This document shows, in pieces, positions 52,813 to 60,929 of a stretch of 64,000 nt of DNA. The translations under genes and the position numbers were made by a program. Origin of the DNA: Actinomycetales bacterium (GTDB lineage Bacteria > Actinomycetota > Actinomycetes > S36-B12); assembly GCA_016125355.1 (NCBI GenBank), contig WGLX01000015.1, forward strand, positions 83,044 to 147,043. Direction: 5' to 3'. A model generated the notes under the pieces. That model was given only the letters and a program-made list of their open reading frames with translations, was not told the DNA's origin and did no database searches. The stretch's first letter is position 1; each line of letters begins with the position of its first letter.

Positions 52813-53721
52813 ATGGGCATTCTCCGTCTCGGCCATGTGGACATCACGGTCACCGATCTGGACCTGGCGACGGCCTACTACACCGAGGTCATCGGCCTCA
52901 TGGAGACGGAGCGCGACGAGGACTCGGTCTACCTCAAGTGCTGGGACGAGCCGAACCACCACTCGCTACGGCTGCGCTACGCGCCTCGGGTGGGGTTCGA
53001 CCAGATGTCGTTCAAGGTCGAGCACGAGTCCGACCTGGGCGACTTCGAGAACGCCATCCAGCGGTGGGGCTACCCGGTGCAGCGCGTCTCGAAGGGCGAG
53101 TCCGTCGGACAGGGCGAGTCGATCAGGTTCGAGACGCCGTCCGGCCAGACGATGGAGCTGGTCCACGACATGGAGATGGTCGGCCGTGCCACCGCGCCGA
53201 TCAACCCGTCGCCGTACGTGGAGGGGCTCAAGGGCATCGCGCCGCCCCGGCTGGACCACCTGCTGATCACCGCCGAGGAGGTGGGTGACTCGGCGCAGTT
53301 CTACATGGACGTGTTCGGCTTCCGACTCACCGAGCAGCTGCTCGACGGCGCAGGCCACCAGGCCGCGGTGTGGCTGGAGACCTCGGGCCGCGTGCACGAC
53401 ATCGCGATCGTGACCGGGCAGAACGGCGGCCTGCACCACTTCGCGTGGTGGCTCGACGACTGGGACCACGTGCGCCGGTCGGCGGACATCCTCGCCTACA
53501 ACGGCATCCAGCTCGACGTCGGTCCCACGCGCCACGGCATCACCCGTGGCAACACGATCTACTTCTTCGATCCGCTCGGCACCCGGAACGAGGTCTTCAC
53601 CGGCGGCTACCGACCGGACCCGGACTTCCCGACCATCACCTGGACCGAGGACCACATCGGCCGGGCCGTCTTCTACTACGAGGGTGAGTTGAACACGCGA
53701 TTCATGACGGTGCACACATGA
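52813..53721 (+). CDS. Catechol 2,3-dioxygenase, copy 1
   Basis: 302 residues from ATG 52813, preceded by GAGGAG. An extradiol dioxygenase of the two-domain VOC type that opens catechol to 2-hydroxymuconate semialdehyde with Fe(II) and O2. The Fe ligands are His in PRLDHLLI, His in GLHHFAWWLDDW and Glu in TRNEVFTGGY. The second-sphere residues of XylE are also present: His in VHDIAIVTG, His in TRHGITRG and Tyr in TIYFFDP. The stop overlaps the start of a second, similar dioxygenase gene. Confidence 0.92.
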   Translation: MGILRLGHVDITVTDLDLATAYYTEVIGLMETERDEDSVYLKCWDEPNHHSLRLRYAPRVGFDQMSFKVEHESDLGDFENAIQRWGYPVQRVSKGESVGQGESIRFETPSGQTMELVHDMEMVGRATAPINPSPYVEGLKGIAPPRLDHLLITAEEVGDSAQFYMDVFGFRLTEQLLDGAGHQAAVWLETSGRVHDIAIVTGQNGGLHHFAWWLDDWDHVRRSADILAYNGIQLDVGPTRHGITRGNTIYFFDPLGTRNEVFTGGYRPDPDFPTITWTEDHIGRAVFYYEGELNTRFMTVHT

Positions 53722-54629
53722 GCATCCTGAGGCTGTCGCATGTCGAGGTCCGCGTACCCGATCTCGAGCTCGCCACCGCGTACTACACCGAGGTCGTCGG
53801 GATGTACGAGACCGCGCGCGAGCCCGATCGGGTCTACCTGAAGTGCTGGGACGAGCAGCAGCACCATTCCCTCATCCTGACCTTCTCGCCCACCTACGGC
53901 TTGAACCACATGGGCTGGAAGGTCTCGGAGCGGGATGACCTCGATCGCTATGCGAGCCGGCTGGCGGACGCCGGGGTCGAGGTGCACCGGTTCGGGCCGG
54001 GCGAGATCGGCCCCGGCCACGGGGAGGCCATCCGCTTCGCCATCCCGAGCGGGCACGTGATGGAGCTCGTCTACGGGATGGAGCAGGTCGGCAACCTGCT
54101 GCCCAAGGTCAACCCGCCGCCGAAGCCGCTCGGTCTCGTGGGCTTCGCTCCGCCCCGGCTCGACCACGTGTTCCTCACCTGCGAGGACGTCGGCGCGAAC
54201 ACCGCGTTCCTCATCGACCTCCTCGACTTCCACCTGACGGAGCAGGTCGTCGGCGACGACGGATTCCAGCTGGCGACGTGGCTGGAGCGGTCGCATCACA
54301 GCCACGACATCGCCCTCGTCACCGGGCAGGATCGCGGCCTGCACCACTTCGCCTGGTGGGTGGATGACTGGAATGCCATCCGCGATGCCGCCGACGTGCT
54401 CGCCTACCACGGCGTCCCCATCGAGACGAACCCCACGCGCCATGGGGCCACCCGTGGCCAGTGCGTCTACTTCTTCGACCCGGCCGGCAACCGCAATGAG
54501 GCCTTCTCCGGGGGCTACTGGGTGGATCCGGACGAGCCCGCGGTCACCTGGACCGAGGCCGAGATGGGCCGGGCGATCTTCTACTACGACGGCGTCGTGA
54601 ACCAGCGGTTCCTGACGGTGCACAGCTGA
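53718..54629 (+). CDS. Catechol 2,3-dioxygenase, copy 2
   Basis: 303 residues, ATGA-coupled to copy 1 and similar along its whole length. The Fe ligands are present (PRLDHVFL, GLHHFAWWVDDW, NRNEAFSGGY), as are the active-site His in SHDIALVTG and TRHGATRG and Tyr in CVYFFDP. Both copies therefore look active. The N-terminal domains differ more than the catalytic ones, so the copies may prefer different catechols, such as plain and alkyl-substituted, or could form a mixed oligomer. They arose by tandem duplication that is not recent. Confidence 0.9.
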   Translation: MSILRLSHVEVRVPDLELATAYYTEVVGMYETAREPDRVYLKCWDEQQHHSLILTFSPTYGLNHMGWKVSERDDLDRYASRLADAGVEVHRFGPGEIGPGHGEAIRFAIPSGHVMELVYGMEQVGNLLPKVNPPPKPLGLVGFAPPRLDHVFLTCEDVGANTAFLIDLLDFHLTEQVVGDDGFQLATWLERSHHSHDIALVTGQDRGLHHFAWWVDDWNAIRDAADVLAYHGVPIETNPTRHGATRGQCVYFFDPAGNRNEAFSGGYWVDPDEPAVTWTEAEMGRAIFYYDGVVNQRFLTVHS

Positions 54630-54639
54630 GGGGCGGACA

Positions 54640-55764
54640 GTGACGGCATCGGACATCAAGGAGACCGGCCCGGCCTCGTTGCCGCGCACGGAGCGCAATG
54701 ACGCGCCCGCGTACCTGCAGCGCTACCTCGCACGCGAGAACCGCGGCGGCAAACCGCATGAGGTGGAGGAGCGCGAGGGGGAGGGGCCGCTGTACCTGCG
54801 GCGCTTCCGCGACCGTCGCAGCGGCGCCAACCCGCTCGAGGCCCCCGTGCCCGAGTGGGAGGGTCAGGACCTCGGCGTCACCCAGGCCCGCGCGCGCATC
54901 ACCAAGACCAAGGAGATCGTCCCCGAGTCGGCCGAGGCCGCCGGTCCCCGGACGGTCACGCAGGTCCACATCATCCGTCACGGTGAGACACAGGGGTACT
55001 CCACCGAGAGCGGGCTGACTCCTCTCGGGTCCTGGCAGGGGCATCGTCGTGGCTTCGACATCAGCAAGGGCATCCGGGAGGGCGAGCGTGTGCGGATCGT
55101 CTGCGCGGACACGAATCGGGCCCGCCAGACCGCCGAGCAGATCCGGAAGGGCCTGCTGGACGGACTGACGATGTGGGGTCGCACCGCGGAGATCTCCGAG
55201 GTCGACGGGATGGCGGAGTTCCGCAACTTCCAGGTCTGGACTCCCGAGGGCCTGCGCGACGTCACGCAGGCCTTCCGCCTGTACCAGAAGGAGATGGAGA
55301 AGTACGAGCGCGTCGCTCTCGGCGACCGCCCCCTCTGGCTGGTGGAGGTGGACCGCTTCTGGCGCACGCAGCAGGGCGGGGGAGACCCGATCACCTACTG
55401 GACGCAGATCCCGATGCTCTGCTTCGAGCCGCCGTCCGCGACGGTCCGGCGCTTCTGGGCCGGGATCCAGCGCGTCAAGGCGGAGACGCCCGGGGATCGC
55501 ATCATCGTCGCCACCCACTCCGGGCCGATCCGCGTCTTCGCGATGGCCGCCCACGGGTATGACCCCGGCGAGCCCTACAACACGGAGGAGGTCATCGTGA
55601 AGCTCCTCGAGGGGGACAACGGGGCCTTCCTCGCCTACCGCAACCGGGTCTCCGAGGTGCAGGTGCCCCACCTGGAGGAGATGCCGGACTGGTGGGAGGG
55701 CCTCTCCGGCCGGGCCCTGCCGACCTCGCTTCGCACCGATCTCGACGAAGGAGCTCGAGCGTGA
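54640..55764 (+). CDS. Histidine phosphatase with N-terminal extension
   Basis: 374 residues from GTG 54640. The phosphatase fold starts near residue 107 with VHIIRHGETQGYSTESGLTPLG, where R113-H114-G115 is the catalytic loop. The second arginine is in ADTNRARQTAEQI, an acidic residue in VDGMAEFRNF, and the second histidine in IIVATHSGPIRVF. All catalytic positions are kept. Residues 1-105 are an unusual basic/acidic segment with YLQRYLARENRGGK. Between dioxygenase and dikinase genes it is a good candidate for an aryl-phosphate phosphatase, as the phosphohydrolase of the corynebacterial cresol pathway. Its stop overlaps the next start (GTGA). Confidence 0.82.
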   Translation: MTASDIKETGPASLPRTERNDAPAYLQRYLARENRGGKPHEVEEREGEGPLYLRRFRDRRSGANPLEAPVPEWEGQDLGVTQARARITKTKEIVPESAEAAGPRTVTQVHIIRHGETQGYSTESGLTPLGSWQGHRRGFDISKGIREGERVRIVCADTNRARQTAEQIRKGLLDGLTMWGRTAEISEVDGMAEFRNFQVWTPEGLRDVTQAFRLYQKEMEKYERVALGDRPLWLVEVDRFWRTQQGGGDPITYWTQIPMLCFEPPSATVRRFWAGIQRVKAETPGDRIIVATHSGPIRVFAMAAHGYDPGEPYNTEEVIVKLLEGDNGAFLAYRNRVSEVQVPHLEEMPDWWEGLSGRALPTSLRTDLDEGARA

Positions 55765-56846
55765 ACATCGTCATGTGGTTCGAGAGCTACTGGGAGGGCA
55801 TGAAGGCCGAGGTCGGCGGCAAGGCCGCGAGCCTCGGTGAGATGACGGGCGCCGGCCTGCCCGTGCCACCGGGGTTCGCCCTCACCACGGGCGCGTACCG
55901 CAAGTCGCGCGACGCGGCCGATCTCGACGCCACTCTCGCGCGCCTGCTGCACGGGCTCGACACCGACGACACCGCGATGGTGACCGATCGATGCGGTCGC
56001 ATCCGGGCGCACATCGAGCAGATGCCGATGGACCCGGAGGTGGAGTCACGACTGCGGCATGCCTATCAGGAGCTGTGCCGTCGCTGCGATACGCCCGATG
56101 TCCCCGTCGCGGTCCGGTCGTCGGCGACGAGCGAGGACTCGCCGGACGCGTCCTTCGCAGGCGAGCACGACACCTACCTGTGGGTCCGCGGGGCGGATGC
56201 CGTCGTCGATGCCGTCCGCCGCTGCTGGGCGTCACTCTTCACCGATCGCGCCACCTGCTACCGCGTGGAGATGGGCTACGACCACCGCACTGTCGAGATG
56301 AGCGTCGTCGTCCAGAAGATGGTCCGCCCCATCGCGGCCGGTGTGGCGTTCACCTTGAACCCGTCCGACGGCGACCGGTCCACCGTGGCCATCGACTCCG
56401 CCTGGGGCTTCGGGGAGGGCGTGGTCTCGGGCGAGGTCACCCCGGACAACTTCCTCGTCGACAAGGTCCTCTACGAGATCACCAAGCGGCGCGTCGCCAC
56501 CAAGGAGGTCGAGTTCCGGCTGACCGACCACGACACCGTCGAGAAGGTGGCCCTCGAGGGGGAGCGGGCGACCGCGCCCAGCCTCACGGACGCGCAGCTG
56601 AAGGCCGTGGCCCGGCTCGCGCGCACCGCCGAGCGGCACTACAGGTGCCCGCAGGACATCGAGTGGGCGGTGGACGCCGACCTGCCCGAGACGGAGAACA
56701 TCGTGCTCCTGCAGTCACGTCCGGAGACGGTCTGGAGCAGGAAGGCGGCCGAGGCAGCAGCAGCTCGGGCGGCCACCGGCAACGTCGACCTCATGCAGAG
56801 CATCGTGTCGACTCTCATGAACCCGCTGCACAGCCGCAACAAGTAG
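55761..56846 (+). CDS. Dikinase subunit, ATP-grasp domain (phenylphosphate synthase PpsB-like)
   Basis: 361 residues from GTG 55761, with AAGGAG upstream. It corresponds to the N-terminal ATP-binding part of PEP synthase/PPDK enzymes only: GGKAASLGEMTGAGLPVPPGFALTT, VAVRSSATSEDSPDASFAGEHDT, VVVQKMVRPIAAGVAFTLNP and DIEWAVDADL with LLQSRPETVW. The phosphohistidine domain is encoded by the next gene. The size (about 40 kDa) matches the small subunit of phenylphosphate synthase and the CreH type of the C. glutamicum cresol pathway. It should transfer phosphate from ATP to the partner histidine. Confidence 0.87.
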   Translation: MNIVMWFESYWEGMKAEVGGKAASLGEMTGAGLPVPPGFALTTGAYRKSRDAADLDATLARLLHGLDTDDTAMVTDRCGRIRAHIEQMPMDPEVESRLRHAYQELCRRCDTPDVPVAVRSSATSEDSPDASFAGEHDTYLWVRGADAVVDAVRRCWASLFTDRATCYRVEMGYDHRTVEMSVVVQKMVRPIAAGVAFTLNPSDGDRSTVAIDSAWGFGEGVVSGEVTPDNFLVDKVLYEITKRRVATKEVEFRLTDHDTVEKVALEGERATAPSLTDAQLKAVARLARTAERHYRCPQDIEWAVDADLPETENIVLLQSRPETVWSRKAAEAAAARAATGNVDLMQSIVSTLMNPLHSRNK

Positions 56847-56891
56847 TCGATCATCCACCGCAGTCAGAGCAGTCAACCAGAGGGAGTTCGC

Positions 56892-58700
56892 ATGGCCGAT
56901 CGGTTCCCCAGCCCCTTCGAGATCGAGACGCCCGAGGGCGCTGAAGGCTGGCAGGAGATGTACGTGTACTCGTCGCTCTTCAGTGAGGGGCGACGGGAGT
57001 TCGACGACAACACCTTCTGGTTCCAGGACGGGGTCCACTGGCCCAAGGTCCTGACGCCGTGGGACGCGACCTTCTTCGAGTTCGGCATCGCCTCGCTGTC
57101 GCAGTACAACACCCGTCACCTGCAGGTGCCGCCCGCGAACGGCATCGCCTTCCGGATCCTCAACGGCTACGGCTACCTGACCCCCATGCCTGCTGACCCG
57201 GCGACGATTGAGGAGCGGGTCGCCAACTTCCTGGACCGCGCCGGCTTCTACTTCATGAACTGGAACGACCTGTACGACAAGTGGATGCTCAAGATGCGGG
57301 ACCTCGTCGCGGAACTGGAGGCGGTCTCCTTCGACCCCCTGCCCGACATCGAGGACGCCGACGAGGTCGTGAAGTCCGGGGCGGGCCTCGGCTCGGGCTA
57401 CCGGATCCAGGAGAGCTACCGGAACCTGGTCAACCTGGGCCTGAAGCTGTGGAACTACCACTTCGAGTTCCTCAACCTCGGCTACGCCGCGTACCTCGAC
57501 TTCTTCGGCTTCTGCAAGGAGGCGTGGCCGAACATCCCGGACCTCGCGATCGCCAAGATGGTCGCGGGGGTCGAGGTCGACCTGTTCCGCCCGGACGAGG
57601 AGCTCAAGCGCCTCGCCCGGATGGCCGTCGAAACCGGCATCGCGGACGCCTTCTCGGCCGGTGACGTCGAGGCGACGTGCCAGGTGCTCAAGAGCTCGGA
57701 CGCCGGTAACGCATGGATCTCGTCCTTCCAGGAGTCGGCGGAGCCGTGGTTCAACTTCTCCACGGGTTCGGGCTTCTACCACTCCGACAAGATCTGGATC
57801 GAGAACGTCGAGGTCCCCTTCGAGTTCATCGGCAACTACATCGGGATGCTCCAGAAGGGCGAGGACCTTGCCCGGCCGATGGAGGCCATCCGCGCCGAGC
57901 GCGACCGGATCGTGAACGAGTACGCCGACCTGCTTCCGTCGGATGCCGACCGGGAGGCCTTCCAGGGCAAGCTCGGCCTGGCGCGCGTGGTCTTCCCGTA
58001 CGTGGAGAACCACAACTTCTACGTCGAGCACTGGAGCCACTCGGTCATCTGGCGCAAGATGCGCCAGCTGGGGGAGCTGTTCGTGAAGGAGGGGTTCTTC
58101 ACGGAGGCCAACGACATCTTCTACCTCAAGCGCACCGAGGTCGAGGATGCGCTGTGGGACTACTACGTGTCGTGGGCAACGCCGGAGCAGGCTGCAGGCC
58201 CGGGCTACTGGCCGCCGATCGTGAAGCGGCGTCGCGAGATCTGCGCCGCGCTGTCGGCCTGGAAGCCGACGCCTGCACTCGGCGTGCCGCCGGAGGTCAT
58301 CACCGAGCCGTTCACCGTGATGCTGTGGGGCATCACGTCCGAGAGCACCAAGGCATGGCTCGGTGGCGGTGCCGGAGATGAGGGCCAGTTGAAGGGCATG
58401 GCGGCGTCTCCGGGCGTCGTCGAGGGCGTGGCCCGCGTGATCTTCAACCCGGACCAGATCAGCGAGGTCCAGGAGGGCGAGATCCTCGTCGCCCCGCTGA
58501 CCGCACCCTCCTGGGCGCCGATCTTCGGCAAGATCCAGGCGACGGTCACCGACACGGGCGGCATGATGAGCCACGCGGCCATCGTGTGTCGCGAGTACGG
58601 ACTGCCGGCCGTGACCGGCACCGGTTTCGCGACCGCCACCATCCAGACCGGCGACCGGATCCGCGTCGACGGCACCAACGGCGTCGTGACCAAGCTCTAG
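56892..58700 (+). CDS. Dikinase subunit, phosphohistidine domain (phenylphosphate synthase PpsA-like)
   Basis: 602 residues, with GAGGGAG upstream. The last 120 residues are a swivelling phosphohistidine domain: GMAASPGVVEGVARVI, then GGMMSHAAIVCREYGLPAV, with H561 as the phospho-carrier. Residues 1-450 are a helical acceptor-binding region rich in aromatic residues (FYFMNWNDLYDKW, NYHFEFLNLGYAAYLDFFGF). The C-terminal pyruvate-binding barrel of PEP synthase is absent. The length near 600 and split layout match the large subunit of phenylphosphate synthase and CreI. I infer it phosphorylates a phenol hydroxyl, and the acceptor is unknown. Confidence 0.85.
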   Translation: MADRFPSPFEIETPEGAEGWQEMYVYSSLFSEGRREFDDNTFWFQDGVHWPKVLTPWDATFFEFGIASLSQYNTRHLQVPPANGIAFRILNGYGYLTPMPADPATIEERVANFLDRAGFYFMNWNDLYDKWMLKMRDLVAELEAVSFDPLPDIEDADEVVKSGAGLGSGYRIQESYRNLVNLGLKLWNYHFEFLNLGYAAYLDFFGFCKEAWPNIPDLAIAKMVAGVEVDLFRPDEELKRLARMAVETGIADAFSAGDVEATCQVLKSSDAGNAWISSFQESAEPWFNFSTGSGFYHSDKIWIENVEVPFEFIGNYIGMLQKGEDLARPMEAIRAERDRIVNEYADLLPSDADREAFQGKLGLARVVFPYVENHNFYVEHWSHSVIWRKMRQLGELFVKEGFFTEANDIFYLKRTEVEDALWDYYVSWATPEQAAGPGYWPPIVKRRREICAALSAWKPTPALGVPPEVITEPFTVMLWGITSESTKAWLGGGAGDEGQLKGMAASPGVVEGVARVIFNPDQISEVQEGEILVAPLTAPSWAPIFGKIQATVTDTGGMMSHAAIVCREYGLPAVTGTGFATATIQTGDRIRVDGTNGVVTKL

Positions 58701-58745
58701 GAACGGAACTACCATGAACGACGAGGACCCCCGGAAGGACGCACC

Positions 58746-60005
58746 ATGCTGACGGTCGAGCAGAACGAGGAACTCACCCAGGTCGGGCCCGGAAAGCCCA
58801 TGGGCGAGCTGCTGCGCCGGTACTGGTACCCCATCGCCTTCGAGCAGGACTTCGACGAGGTGCCCAGCAAGACCGTGCGGCTGCTCGGCGAGAACTGGAC
58901 GCTGTTCAAGACCCCGAAGAGCGGTCGCTACGGCATCGTCGCCGAGGCGTGCCCCCACCGCAGCGCCTCGCTCACCTACGGTGTCGTCCACGAGGACGGC
59001 ATCCGCTGCGGCTACCACGGCTGGAAGTGGGACTTCGACGGCACCTGCGTGGAGCAGCCCGCCGAGGCCGACAACCAGAACTTCCGGGACCGCGTGAAGC
59101 AGAAGGCCGGCAAGGCCAAGACGATGGGCGGGATGGTCTGGGTCTACGTGGGCCCAGACCCCGCTCCCGAGCTGCCGCGGTTCGACGTCTTCGTCATGGA
59201 CGGCATCAAGGACGTCGGCTACACCACTCTTCCGTGCAACTGGCTGCAGATCATGGAGAACTCGGTCGACCCGCACCACGTCGAGTGGCTGCACGGCTAC
59301 TACTTCGAGTTCCTCGGTCAGATGCAGGGCTTCGATGCTCCCAAGTCCTTCCAGAAGAAGCACCTGAAGACGGGCTTCGAGGAGATGGAGTGGGGCATCC
59401 TCAAGCGTCGAGTCCAAGAGGGCGGCACGGAGGAGAACGACGACTGGAAGATCGGTCACCCACTGGTCTTCCCCTTCTACATGCGCGTGGGCGGCGCCGG
59501 CATCGACCAGATGCAGATCCGGGTGCCCATCGATGACACCACCACCTGGAAGCTCTTCTACTCCAACCACGCACCCGAGGGTGGGCAGTGGGAGCCCCAG
59601 GAGCGCCCCGTGGTCTACGAGTACCAGTGGCGCGACGAGGAGGGCCGCTTCATCACCGACTACATCGAGGGCCAGGACATCATGGCGTGGGTGTCGCAGG
59701 GTCCGATCACCGATCGCACCCAGGAGCACCTCGGCCGGTCCGATGCCGGCGTCGCCATGCTGCGGAAGATGTTCAAGGAGAACATGAAGAAGGTGCAGGA
59801 CGGCGAGGATCCGATCGGCACGATCCGCGAGCCGCACGAGATCATCCCGCTGCCCTGCGAGCGCGACAAGTTCGGGGCGGAGCGCGAATTCGCGGAGGCC
59901 TTCATCACGATGGGGTCGATGCGCTACAGCCCCAACAAGCAGGGTCTCCTGGACCTGCACGCCGATGCGTGGGCGCGTCGGGAAGGTGCGGCGGCGAACG
60001 CCTGA
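58746..60005 (+). CDS. Rieske non-heme iron oxygenase (LigX/phthalate-type)
   Basis: 419 residues, with GGAAGGA upstream of ATG 58746. The Rieske cluster ligands are C69, H71, C88 and H91 (CPHRSASLTYG, CGYHGWKWDF). The mononuclear iron site is ENSVDPHHVEWLHG plus Asp in EGQDIMAWVSQGPITDR. The N-terminus LLRRYWYPIA and the C-terminal GPITDRTQEHLGRSD match the one-component-type alpha subunits that include phthalate 4,5-dioxygenase and LigXa O-demethylase. It should hydroxylate or O-demethylate an aromatic substrate. Being downstream of the dikinase, an aryl phosphate is a plausible substrate. Confidence 0.9.
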   Translation: MLTVEQNEELTQVGPGKPMGELLRRYWYPIAFEQDFDEVPSKTVRLLGENWTLFKTPKSGRYGIVAEACPHRSASLTYGVVHEDGIRCGYHGWKWDFDGTCVEQPAEADNQNFRDRVKQKAGKAKTMGGMVWVYVGPDPAPELPRFDVFVMDGIKDVGYTTLPCNWLQIMENSVDPHHVEWLHGYYFEFLGQMQGFDAPKSFQKKHLKTGFEEMEWGILKRRVQEGGTEENDDWKIGHPLVFPFYMRVGGAGIDQMQIRVPIDDTTTWKLFYSNHAPEGGQWEPQERPVVYEYQWRDEEGRFITDYIEGQDIMAWVSQGPITDRTQEHLGRSDAGVAMLRKMFKENMKKVQDGEDPIGTIREPHEIIPLPCERDKFGAEREFAEAFITMGSMRYSPNKQGLLDLHADAWARREGAAANA

Positions 60006-60007
60006 TC

Positions 60008-60259
60008 ATGATGCTGCCCCCTGATCCGCACCGGCTGCCTCCCCGCGAGGCCTGGTTCGCGCGAGACGCCGAACGCCACCTCCTCGACCGGCCGCGGTTC
60101 TGCCCGATGTGCGGCGAGGGTCTCGATGCGGATGGCGGCATCAGCACCGAGTACTGGGCCGCGGATGCGCGGTACTTCATGACCTGGTGCGGAGCATGCG
60201 GCTGGTTCGGCGAGGGCGTGCGCTTCGACATGGTCACGATCACCGAGGTGGAGCACTAG
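60008..60259 (+). CDS. Small zinc-ribbon-like protein
   Basis: 83 residues from ATG 60008 (ATG 60011 possible), two bases after the Rieske oxygenase stop. RFCPMCGEGLD and WCGACGWFGEG give two CxxC pairs about 35 residues apart, a zinc-ribbon or rubredoxin-like metal site. No family is recognised. Its tight linkage suggests it helps assembly, electron delivery or stability of the oxygenase. It is the last gene of the plus catabolic arm. Confidence 0.75.
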   Translation: MMLPPDPHRLPPREAWFARDAERHLLDRPRFCPMCGEGLDADGGISTEYWAADARYFMTWCGACGWFGEGVRFDMVTITEVEH

Positions 60260-60262
60260 CGG

Positions 60263-60925
60263 ATGGTGGCAGCCCCCAAGACCGCCCTGATCTTCGACTT
60301 CGGCGGTCCGGTCCTCCTCACGCCCTTCGAGCTGCGGCATGTCGGCGAGCGCGACCTCGGCCTGCCGGCCGGCACCTTCGCGTGGACCGGTCCGTTCGCT
60401 CCCGAGCTCGATGCGGACTGGCAGGTCTTCCAGTCCGGGGGCATGAACGAGCGGGAGTACTGGGCCTATCGCGCCCGCGAGTTCGCCGACCTGACCGGCG
60501 AGGAACCGACGATGAAGGCGTTGTGCGGCCACCTCTACTCCGGCGCGGAGGAGGAGCTCGTGCGCCCTGGGGCGCTGGCCCTGCTGCGTGACGCGAAGGC
60601 TGCGGGGATCGCCGTGGGGGCGCTCACCAACGATCTGACCTCGTTCCACGATCAGGCCTGGCTCGACCGGATGAGCGTCCTGACCGAGTTCGACGTGCTG
60701 GTGGACGGGCGCACGGAAGGCGTCTACAAGCCCGATCCGCGGATGTACGAGATCATCCTCGAGCGCATGGGCATCGAGGCCGAGGACGCCGTCTTCCTGG
60801 ACGACCAGCCGGTCAACCTGGCCGGCGCGGACGTGGTGGGGCTCACACCTGTGCACCTGGACCCCGTTGACCCGGCGCCAGGGTTTAGGTTGTGTCGCGA
60901 ACTGTTAGGACTTCCACAGGAGTAG
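60263..60925 (+). CDS. HAD-superfamily hydrolase
   Basis: 220 residues. Motif I is LIFDFGGPVLL with the nucleophile Asp, but Gly where the general acid Asp often stands, as in the DFGG subgroup. Motif II is ALTNDL, motif III VYKPDPRMY and motif IV VFLDDQPVNL. The cap is the small alpha-helical type. It resembles the phosphatase domain of epoxide hydrolase-type HADs. It may act on small phosphate esters. A part in aryl-phosphate hydrolysis is possible but the histidine phosphatase is better placed. Confidence 0.85.
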   Translation: MVAAPKTALIFDFGGPVLLTPFELRHVGERDLGLPAGTFAWTGPFAPELDADWQVFQSGGMNEREYWAYRAREFADLTGEEPTMKALCGHLYSGAEEELVRPGALALLRDAKAAGIAVGALTNDLTSFHDQAWLDRMSVLTEFDVLVDGRTEGVYKPDPRMYEIILERMGIEAEDAVFLDDQPVNLAGADVVGLTPVHLDPVDPAPGFRLCRELLGLPQE

Positions 60926-60929
60926 CCAC

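Noticed and set aside
58714-58752. Twelve-codon frame before the Rieske oxygenase
   Set aside because: It overlaps the oxygenase start out of frame and has no ribosome site of its own; most likely chance.
56715-59960. Open frame of 1081 codons on the minus strand
   Set aside because: Antisense of the dikinase large subunit and Rieske oxygenase genes, both with clear catalytic motifs.
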